From TH-plancto1 sp031431195 (GTDB lineage: Bacteria > Planctomycetota > Planctomycetia > Planctomycetales > Planctomycetaceae), in the NCBI GenBank assembly GCA_031431195.1, contig JANPCU010000156.1, forward strand, positions 1 through 7,919: 7,919 bases of DNA, written 5' to 3'. How positions within the stretch are numbered: the stretch's first letter is position 1; every line of letters begins with the position of its first letter. The translations under genes and the position numbers were made by a program. Shown here piece by piece: positions 1-7,100 of the stretch. The notes beneath the pieces are model-generated. The model was not told where the DNA came from, did not search any database, and saw nothing but the letters and a program-made list of their open reading frames with translations.

Positions 1-138
1 CCACATTGAACGCCTGTTTGGGAAGCTGAAGCAATGCCGCCGCCTCGCCACCCGCTACGAGAAAACCTCGCGTAACTACATGGCGTTCCTGCATTTGGCC
101 GCGACCATGATCCTGCTCGCGTGATTGTCAACACGGCC
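1..138 (+). mobile_element. Right end of an IS5-family insertion sequence
   Basis: Only the right-hand end of the element is in the window. It comprises the 3' end of a transposase gene, whose stop codon is at 122-124, followed by a short tail ending in GTCAACACGGCC. The sequence then reads TAG and passes directly into the 3' part of the minus-strand glycosyltransferase gene. IS5-family elements usually end a few bases past the transposase stop in terminal inverted repeats and insert at short TA- or CTAG-like targets. A CTAG lies at 138-141, so I place the boundary there to within a few bases. The left end, the matching inverted repeat and the second target copy are outside the window, so the family is assigned from the protein alone. 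Confidence 0.75.
2..124 (+). CDS. IS5-family transposase, C-terminal fragment
   Basis: The frame starting at base 2 gives 40 residues, beginning HIERLFGKLKQCRRLATRYE and ending in MILLA before TGA. The pattern (V/I)ER-FGKLK-RR-ATRYEK followed by a short hydrophobic tail is the characteristic end of IS5-type DDE transposases. The Glu of the IER motif is probably the last residue of the catalytic DDE triad. The gene enters from the left, so the other catalytic residues are not visible. What remains is open to a stop codon placed normally for the family, so there is no sign of decay in this part. It faces the glycosyltransferase cluster (opposite strand). Confidence 0.88.
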   Translation, partial: HIERLFGKLKQCRRLATRYEKTSRNYMAFLHLAATMILLA

Positions 139-1056
139 TAGGACATCCGGGCGGTCGAACTCGAAATACTCAACGGGCTTTTCCGCCACTGTTGCCCGCA
201 CCACGGGGCTTTGTCCCCGTTCGACAACATTCAGGATGGTCTCCATGCGACGCCGGTAGGTATGCTGGGACAGCACTTCGGCTCGTCCCGCTGCCGCGAT
301 CCGCTCGCGCTCTGCGTCGTGGCTCAAATAATAGTCCAGCTTCTCGAACAGATCCTTATCTGATGTGTAGTCGACGAACTGTTCGTTCGCTCGCAACAAC
401 TCGGACAATCCACTGCCTTCCAAGCGGTTGGTAAGGAGCATCGTCCCACTGCACAGCACTTCAAAGACTCGCATATTCAAGTCATCAGCAATGCTCCGAT
501 TGAATCCGATGCGGGCGCTGTTGTAGGCCAGTGCCATGTCCTCAAAATAGGCACGGCCATTGAACGAGTTGGGATAGCGGGCCTGAATGAGCTGTAATAG
601 CCGGATTCGCTCCTCGCCGATCATGTTCCCGACGAATGCGACATCCCGTGTCCGCTCGATGGGACGCTGGCCATGCACGGCAGGATCGCAGGCCAGCGGC
701 AACCACTCCGCCGCGATTCCCACGCGGTTCAGCTGCTCGGCACCGGATTTCTGGGCACAGAAAGTCCAAGTGGCTCGCCGGGCCTGTTTCCAGCAGCGTT
801 TGAAGCTCAGATGCGTGTCAATGGCCCACCAGGCCACCGGCGGAATGCGAGCCGGGAGGTCGTAGTCCAGACCATCGTCGACCACGATCCAGAGGTCGAA
901 TCGATCCGCGACGGAACTGTCGAGTTCCCGAGGCAGGAGATGTTCCACCACAGATATTTGACCGGCGGAAGCCAGCTCTCCCAGCGCGCGGTAACAATAA
1001 ACGCCGGTGGTCTCCGGACGTACCGTGTTGTCAAATACCACTCCGACACGCATCAT
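76..1056 (-). CDS. CgeB-like glycosyltransferase, 3' end replaced by an IS
   Basis: This 326-residue protein is predicted to transfer a sugar from a nucleotide-sugar donor in the cytoplasm; acceptor and sugar are unknown. It resembles the CgeB/Glyco_trans_1_2 group. The visible family features are an N-terminal Rossmann-like start (MMRVGVVFD), WWAIDTH around residues 76-82, RDVAFVGN at 137-144, and the donor-site region NMRVFEVLCSGTMLLTNR at 194-211. The domain ends normally near HTYRRRMETIL (265-275). I chose ATG 1056 because it overlaps the upstream stop as ATGA and has a GAGG ten bases upstream; a TTG at 1065 is an alternative. The ATGA overlap suggests translational coupling to the preceding GT4 gene. 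Residues 294-306 (PVEYFEFDRPDVL) look like the opening of a C-terminal methyltransferase domain. From about residue 307 the frame runs antisense into the IS and stops 20 residues later, so the natural C-terminus is missing. Confidence 0.85.
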   Translation of the reverse strand: MMRVGVVFDNTVRPETTGVYCYRALGELASAGQISVVEHLLPRELDSSVADRFDLWIVVDDGLDYDLPARIPPVAWWAIDTHLSFKRCWKQARRATWTFCAQKSGAEQLNRVGIAAEWLPLACDPAVHGQRPIERTRDVAFVGNMIGEERIRLLQLIQARYPNSFNGRAYFEDMALAYNSARIGFNRSIADDLNMRVFEVLCSGTMLLTNRLEGSGLSELLRANEQFVDYTSDKDLFEKLDYYLSHDAERERIAAAGRAEVLSQHTYRRRMETILNVVERGQSPVVRATVAEKPVEYFEFDRPDVLGRVDNHASRIMVAAKCRNAM

Positions 1057-2636
1057 GATCGACAAGCCTCGGAAAGTGGTGGACTCAAGAGCGGGAAATA
1101 ATGGCGATCAAGGATGACCTCCCAGGTCAATTCGCTTTCAAACTTTCGGCGGCCTGCCATTCCCAGTCGTCGTCGCAAGGGTTCATCATCCAGTAACTGC
1201 TCCAAGGCGGCGACCAATCCGGCCACATCGCCCGGCTCGTACAGCAACCCCGTTCGATTGTGTTCCACCACCCACTTCAGTCCCCCCATGCGGCTGGCCA
1301 CCACCGGTCGACCACACGCCATGCCTTCGACCGCACTGCGCCCCAGGGCTTCCTCGGCGAGGGTGGGGAATACCAGAATGTCCGCGTCCGCGATGACGCG
1401 GGGTAAGTCGGCTTGCGATTGCCAACCCATCAGCCGCGTGAACTCGTTCAAACGCCCCACCGGATCGCTGGTGGCCACAATCTCAAAGTCCTGACGACGA
1501 GACCAGAGAACTGCCCCTGCCTGTTGCAGGATGTGAAACCCTTTCATGAACTCATCCGTCAGCCCGGCAAACAGGATTCGAAGCGGCTTCCCCACGCCAC
1601 TTCGAGAATCTGAAATCAGGGAGGTGGGGAATCGCGTCACATCGAAACCGCTGGGAACCACGCGGACACAACGACTATGTGGTCCGACGATGTCGGCGAT
1701 CGCGGGATTGACGACGAATACCGCATGAGCCGCAGCAATCGCCTGTCGCAGCCGTTGAGGATAGTCCGGCTGGTCGAATCCGGCTAAGTCGCGTTCCGCG
1801 CGATGGAGACTCCCGGACAAATTCTCGTTCATGGCCACGCACTGGCGGCAGTATGAGGGGTCGCTTAGTTGGTCCTTGATGCATGACATGACAGTTCCAT
1901 CTGCATCCATCAACAGTCGCACATTATTGAGTGGGCAGAGAGTCTCCATCGCGGCGATCCGCAACAGATAGGGGTATCCCTGAACCGCCTCCGCCAGTAA
2001 CGGTTTGCAGTTCCAGCTATCGGTGACAATCACCACGTCCGGATCAAAATCGTTGACCCTGTCTCGAAAACGACTGCGGATCGTGGGCGCATTCCACTCC
2101 GACTCGGTGAAGGGAACCGCAATGTGCGGGACACCGTAATCGTCTGTGACACTTCCGACCTGCCAATCCGCATACTGGGCAAAGATGTGGCAGAGAGTAA
2201 ACCCTGCTCGCTCCAGGAACTGGGCCAATTCGTAGGTGTGAACCGTTCCCCCACCGGTCGAGGGCCAATTGAACAGCAAACTCACAATGGCAATTCGCAG
2301 CGGTCGGTCGCCGCCCCGCCTCGGAATCGGTGGCGGGTTCGCACCCACGTTCAACTGCTGCCACGTGTGAGTGACCCGTGGATGTTCAGAATCAATACGG
2401 AGTGCCAACTCACAGGCAGCCACCGCTTGGAATTCATGTCCTGACGCCGCCAGAACAGTTGCCAAGCCATTCAGGATCTCGACCGTCACAGGGGATTCTG
2501 CGGGTTGAAGACTCATCCCCTCCAATAGCGAAGCCGCGAGATCGAATTCCCCCAAACCGACATGGCGACGTACGGCCTGCCATTGCGGAGACATCGAAAT
2601 CGAACATGTTCGAGAACTGGAAGTAGAAAGCGACAT
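1053..2636 (-). CDS. GT4-type (GT-B fold) glycosyltransferase with helical N-terminal region
   Basis: Predicted retaining glycosyltransferase of 527 residues, cytoplasmic or peripherally membrane-bound, using a nucleotide-sugar donor; product unknown. Residues 16-95 read like one or two TPR-type helical hairpins (LGEFDLAASLLEG, then AVAACELALRIDSEHPRV). The GT-B N-lobe follows, starting RIAIVSLLFNWPSTGGGTVH (114-133) with its Gly-rich loop. The C-lobe includes RILFAGLTDEFMKGF (353-367) and the acidic EX7E motif from E429 to E437, within LAEEALGRSAVEGMACGRP. Four cysteines at 234, 252, 263 and 266, the last two spaced CxxC, sit in a region between the lobes. The start is uncertain: ATG 2636 and ATG 2594 both lack a good Shine-Dalgarno, and a TTG at 2678 would also keep the frame. 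The gene overlaps the following CgeB-like gene by 4 bp and lies 162 bp after the GT2-methyltransferase gene. Confidence 0.86.
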   Translation of the reverse strand: MSLSTSSSRTCSISMSPQWQAVRRHVGLGEFDLAASLLEGMSLQPAESPVTVEILNGLATVLAASGHEFQAVAACELALRIDSEHPRVTHTWQQLNVGANPPPIPRRGGDRPLRIAIVSLLFNWPSTGGGTVHTYELAQFLERAGFTLCHIFAQYADWQVGSVTDDYGVPHIAVPFTESEWNAPTIRSRFRDRVNDFDPDVVIVTDSWNCKPLLAEAVQGYPYLLRIAAMETLCPLNNVRLLMDADGTVMSCIKDQLSDPSYCRQCVAMNENLSGSLHRAERDLAGFDQPDYPQRLRQAIAAAHAVFVVNPAIADIVGPHSRCVRVVPSGFDVTRFPTSLISDSRSGVGKPLRILFAGLTDEFMKGFHILQQAGAVLWSRRQDFEIVATSDPVGRLNEFTRLMGWQSQADLPRVIADADILVFPTLAEEALGRSAVEGMACGRPVVASRMGGLKWVVEHNRTGLLYEPGDVAGLVAALEQLLDDEPLRRRLGMAGRRKFESELTWEVILDRHYFPLLSPPLSEACRS

Positions 2637-2686
2637 CCATGGCCCACATGGAGGGAGAGTCCAACAGTCAGACACCAAAGCTACAT

Positions 2687-2713
2687 CTACATGTCGGAGA
2701 AATCAAACCACAT
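2687..2713 (-). other. Eight-codon ORF behind a strong Shine-Dalgarno
   Basis: The minus strand carries AAGGAGGAG at 2722-2730, then eight bases, then ATG at 2713, reading MWFDFSDM and stopping at TAG (2687-2689). This is by far the best ribosome-binding site in the window, yet it serves a frame of only eight codons, 51 bp ahead of the first ATG of the GT4 gene. It could be a tiny leader peptide coupled to the downstream gene, or the original start of the GT4 gene stranded by a small rearrangement or frameshift. I cannot decide between these. The signal itself is clear; translation is not shown. Confidence 0.45.
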
Positions 2714-2721
2714 GATGAAAA

Positions 2722-2730
2722 CTCCTCCTT
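2722..2730 (-). promoter_or_regulatory. Strong Shine-Dalgarno upstream of the GT4 gene
   Basis: AAGGAGGAG on the minus strand is a near-perfect complement of the 16S rRNA 3' end and lies eight bases upstream of an ATG. It is unusual here because other starts in the cluster have weak or absent Shine-Dalgarno sequences. The ATG it serves opens a reading frame that ends after eight codons, so this site calls the annotated N-terminus of the GT4 gene into question. Confidence 0.7.
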
Positions 2731-2798
2731 GATTCGCGGATCGTTATCGGATCAGGGTGTTCCAGGCATGGTAGTGATTCATCATTGAGTCAGTTGGA

Positions 2799-4033
2799 TC
2801 AAGAGGCAGAACAGAGTTGCTGAGCATGGTTTTTGGAAAGATACCCCTCTCGCATCAAATCCGCCTTCACGTAGACGATCTGGTGTTCGCGGTGCCAATC
2901 GCTGGGGTAGAAGTTCTTGACGCGGTTGGCTTCGAACAGGACGGGGCGGTGGATGAAGCGTGCTTGTTCGGGTGGGTGTAGTACCAGAACGAGTTGGAAT
3001 TCCAGAAGCTGACGTGGGTCGGGTCTTGGAAGGCACCTCGGCCGTCGGTGCTGGGGGTGAGGGTGAGGAGCCAGCCTCCGGGGGTGAGGCAGCGGTGGGC
3101 TTCTTGCATGGTGTGGATCGGATCGCGAAGGTGTTCCAGGGCGTCGTGGGCGCGGATGACGCCGATCTCGCCGTCGCCGAAGGGCCAGCGCTGGTTGAGG
3201 TCGGCTGTGATGTGGGCGTGGTGGAGATCGACGGATTCGTAGCCAGGGGCGGGGTTGAGGCCGCCGCAGAGGTCGATCTTCCTCAGGGAGTTGAGGTCGC
3301 ACCAGCGTTCGACCAGCGGATAGATGTACTGGTCGTGGATGTTCAGGGTCTCGGTTTGGATGAACGAGTTCTGGTCGCCGCGACAGGTGTTGTGGGGGTG
3401 GACGTGGTAGATGTAGAGGCAGCGGTCGATGTGCTTCACTCTGCCGTGGATGTAGGTGCGGCAGAGGAGGTCGTGGTCGTCGAGGACGGCTCGCGCGGGG
3501 TCGTGTCCGCCGATCTGATGGTAGAACGACGATCGCCAGGCCCGGACATGGTTGGGAGCGAACCAGATTTTGGAGAACGACGACGGTGACGGCTCGAACG
3601 CTACGCATTCGAACTGGGGCTGGCCATCCCACGTAAACGGACGGTAGCGCCAGCCGAACTGTTCGTCGTATTTCCAGGGCTTGCCATCGTGGATCTCGCA
3701 GCTGTTGGAGTAGGCGAAGTCGATGTGCGGGTCGGAGAACGTGGCTGCGAGTTCGGCGAGACAGTCGAGGGTGAGTTCGTCGTCGTGGTCGACCTCGACC
3801 AGCACGTCGCCTCGACAGGCTTGGCACGCGAACCGCTTCAGCTCGCCGATGTTCTGGGTCTGGCCGGTATAGGGGACGATGCGGGCCTGTGGGAGATCAA
3901 CGTGGATCTCGCCTGCCTCGCCGTTCGGGACGATCACCCATTCGAAGTTGGTGAATGTCTGATTGGTGATTGAGCGGGCCAAACGGTCGAGGAATTGTGG
4001 ATTGTGAGTGGGCGTGAATAGAGACAGAAGCAT
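2799..4033 (-). pseudogene. GT2 glycosyltransferase - methyltransferase fusion with a 3' frameshift
   Basis: Two domains are visible. Residues 1-215 are a GT-A fold family-2 glycosyltransferase: MLLSLFTPTHNPQFLDRL start, the metal/nucleotide-binding acidic motif VDHDD (81-85), and LDDHDL (184-189), followed by a normal domain end. Residues 250-411 are a class I SAM-dependent methyltransferase-like domain: KIDLCGGLNPAPGYESVDL (252-270), HDALEHLRDP (296-305) and CLTPGGWLL (315-323). After FWYYTHP (349-355) the frame goes off into Ser/Thr/Pro-rich residues and stops at 2867. The next frame instead continues with PEQARFIHRP, SDWHREHQIVYVKADL and ends at 2799. Restoring one base in the C run at 2970-2976 joins the two into a 411-residue protein. 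ATG 4033 was chosen over an upstream TTG (4048) because GGAG lies nine bases before it. The catalytic cores are intact, so the 393-codon-frame product could keep partial activity; a sequencing error is also possible. Confidence 0.82.
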
Positions 4034-4059
4034 GGGGAGAGGCTCCAACGCGGGGTGAC

Positions 4060-4091
4060 ATAAAGAAGGCCGCCGGAGAGCACCGGCGGCC
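4060..4091 (-). terminator. Rho-independent-type terminator after the collagen-like gene
   Basis: The minus strand reads GGCCGCCGG, a six-base loop, then the perfect complement CCGGCGGCC (4068-4091), immediately followed by TTCTTTAT. The nine-base-pair stem is entirely G/C and starts 14 bases after the stop codon of the collagen-like gene. The T tract is interrupted, so it may be a partial terminator that lowers, rather than abolishes, expression of the downstream glycosyltransferase genes. No promoter is recognisable in the short stretch between it and the next start. Confidence 0.72.
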
Positions 4092-4105
4092 GGGTAAGAA
4101 GCGAG

Positions 4106-7100
4106 TTACGAGGCGGCGCTCGACCAGAACGCGTTATTGCGGAGCATTTGGTCGCGGGACTTGCGGGGGAATCGAAAGCCGTAGTGGCCCGCGCGGATAC
4201 CGCTCAGTGTGACGATGACATACGGGGGGATGTCGCCCTGGATACGAATGATGAGCTGTTCGCGATCCACGGCGGCACCGATGAGGGACGGGAGTGGCGA
4301 GGTCACGGAGATCGCGTGGATGGTGCCGGGTTCGCAGACTTCGATGAACCGGGGATCGATCTTCGTTGTCGTGATCGGACCCGTGATTCGAACGCGGACC
4401 ACGTCTTCGAATCGCACGTCGGGCGACTCGACGCAGAACAGGGCGACGTGTTCGCCTTCGCAGGGGACGATGGCTGTCTTCAGGCCGGGCGGGCCTTGCG
4501 GACCTTGCTGTCCCTCTGGTCCTTGATAGCCGTAGCCTTGACTGCCGGGTTCGCCTTGGGGGCCTTGAGAACCATAACCTTGGCTTCCTGGTTCGCCCTG
4601 CGGGCCTTGCGGTCCCTGATAGCCGTAGCCTTGAGAGCCGGGTTGACCTTGTGGTCCCTGTGGACCGGGAGAGCCGTAACCTTGGCTTCCCGGTTCGCCT
4701 TGTGGACCTTGAGGCCCCTGGTTCCCGCCTTGGCTGCCGGAAGTTCCGGGTGGTCCCTGCGGACCTTGGGGGCCTTGCATTCCAATGCCTTGAGAACCTT
4801 GCGGACCCTGTGGTCCTTGAGAACCATAGCCCTGGCTGCCCGGTTCGCCTTGTGGTCCTTGAGAACCTTGCGGCCCCTGACTGCCACCTTGGCTACCAGA
4901 GGTTCCCGGTGCGCCTTGCGGACCTTGAGGGCCCTGCATCCCGAAACCCGGTGGACCTTGCGGTCCTTGAGAACCGAAGCCCTGGCTACCGGGTTCACCT
5001 TGCGGACCTTGTGGACCTTGGCTTCCGCTGCTTTGGCTACCCGGTTCGCCTTGTGGTCCCTGTGGTCCTTGAGAGCCAAAGCCCTGCGAGCCTTGTGGTC
5101 CTTGCTGCCCTGGCGATCCCTGATATCCCTGCGGTCCCTGGCTGCCAGTGCTTTGATTACCCTGCGGGCCTTGCAAACCTTGATAGCCTTGCGGGCCTTG
5201 TGTCCCGACGCCGTTTGAACCAGTGACGCCCTGTGGCCCTTGGCTACCAGGGAACCCTTGATAGCCTTGCGGGCCATCGACGCCTTGATACCCCTGATAC
5301 CCTTGGTAGCCGCGATCGCCCTGGTAACCTTGATACCCTTGGTATCCTTGCGGGCCGGAATAACCTGAGTAGCCCTGATCGCCCTGCGGTCCTTGGGGGC
5401 CGTAATCGCCTTGGTATCCCTGATACCCTTGCGGCCCTTGCGAGCCAGAGCAGTGTTCTTCAATCCAGCTGCAGTCGATGTCGAGGGAACAGTTACTGCC
5501 AGGTGTCAGGCCGTTGCCCGCGAGTTCATCGTGGGCGACCTCCAGCTCAGACCCATTCCAGTACAGGCCGCAGCCGACTGGGACATCACTCCAGTCGACA
5601 TCGAGCGTGCAGCCGGTGCCGGGGATGAGGCCGTTACCCGCCAGAGCAGTCGGGTTGACCTCGATCGCCTCGTTGCCATCGAACTGCAATCCGCACCCGA
5701 CCGAGACATCGAGGGCGCAGTTGTCGCCGAGGGTCAGCCCCTTCCCCGCCAGCTCATCGTGGGCCACTTCGATCGTGCGGTCGTTGCCGGTCCCGGAGAT
5801 GAAGATGCCGCACCCGGCGTTGAGTTGGGCTGCACCGCAATGCTCCTCGATCCACTCGCAGTCGATGTCAAGGGCACAGTTGTCGCCAATTGTGAGGCCG
5901 TTGCCAGCCAGCTCATCATGAGCGACTTCGAGTTCGTTGTTGCCGTTGACGAACAGGCCGCAGCCGACCTTCACGTCGAGCTGGCAGGCGTTGTCGGTTT
6001 CGTTGCCCACTAATCCCTGGCCTGCGATCTCAAACGGGTTGAGGTCGATCGCCCCGCTGCCGTCGAGGGCGAACATCAGGCCGCAACCGAGGTCGGCCCG
6101 CAACGCACAGTCGGTCCCGCCCATCAGCGCGAGGCCGTTTCCGGCGAGTGCGTCGGCATCGACGACGACCTGATCGAACTCATACTTTAAGCCACAGCCG
6201 GGGTTGACCTCGATGCCGCAGGTGCCGACGGTCTTCAGCCCGCGCGAGTTGGCGACGAGGTCATCGGCGTTCACCGACACCAAACCGTTGACCAGCTCAA
6301 TGCCACAGCCGGTCGCGACCTCCAAGCTGCAAGGGCCTTGTGCGGAGAGGCCCGGACCGGCGATGGCTTGGGCATTCAGCGAGACCCCGTTGCCATCGAC
6401 GACGATCCCGCAGGCCGATTGGACTTGCAGCTCGCAACCACCGGCTCCGGTGTTTATACCGACCCCGGCGAGGTCAGCGGCATGCACTCGCAGCTGGCCG
6501 TCGACCACTTCCAGACCGCAACCGGGATCGGCATCGCTGCCACTTTGAAACGGCCCGATGTCCCAGTGCAGACTGAATGTGTTCCAACTGACCGAGACGA
6601 AGTCATTGGCCTTTGCTTCGACATAGGGGCTGAATGCGGTGACGATGACCTCGCGGAAGTCGGCCCCGGCACCGACGTTGACCCGGACCTGTCCGCTGGC
6701 CTCATGCGGGATGTCGTCCACGACATCGCCGTGGAAGTACCAGCCACCGATCACGCCGTACCAGTGTTTCGCCTCGTGGGAGTAGTAGACATCGATCTTG
6801 TCTCCGGCGTCGACGGCGGTCGTCGTGCCGAATGCCACGCCTCGGAACCCTTGATCGCCATACAGGTCGATCTGCTTGTCGGTCCGTACCCACGCGTCTT
6901 CCTCATATTTGAGGAGCCACGCCTTGGCCGGTTCGGTGTCTCCCTGCGTGAGGGTGTCGATCATCTCGGCCTTGCGGATGATCGGCTGGGCATCACCGAG
7001 GCGAACGACGGCCCACTTGTCGGCACCGGTGCCGGGTTCCTTCCACAGGATCGTCGCTGAACCGCTGCCGCCGGACTTCAGGAACCCGGTCTCTTCATGC

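Noticed and set aside
2744..2827. A 27-codon minus-strand frame (MLSNSVLPLDPTD... ending WNTLIR) overlapping the end of the GT2-methyltransferase gene.
   Set aside because: It has no Shine-Dalgarno and overlaps the restored C-terminus of the upstream gene. It lies in the original frame of that gene downstream of its stop, so it might be a remnant of an alternative C-terminus, but this cannot be supported.
2960..3589. A 209-codon plus-strand frame, Val/Gly/Asp-rich, opposite the GT2-methyltransferase gene.
   Set aside because: It is antisense to well-supported GT2 and methyltransferase motifs, and its composition is what a G/C-rich antisense frame would give.
4148..5218. A 356-codon open frame on the plus strand, opposite the collagen region, rich in Leu, Ala and Arg.
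   Set aside because: It is the mirror of the Gly-X-Y repeat, which suppresses stop codons in several frames. The sense frame has a clear domain structure on either side and a coherent repeat.
4484..5446. Short regular repeats that might be mistaken for a CRISPR array.
   Set aside because: The units are contiguous multiples of three encoding Gly-X-Y, with no constant repeat-spacer layout and no cas genes.
4480..5463. A 327-codon minus-strand frame, Lys/Arg-rich, inside the collagen-like gene.
   Set aside because: It is a frame-shifted reading of the collagen triplets and covers almost exactly the repeat, with no independent start signal.
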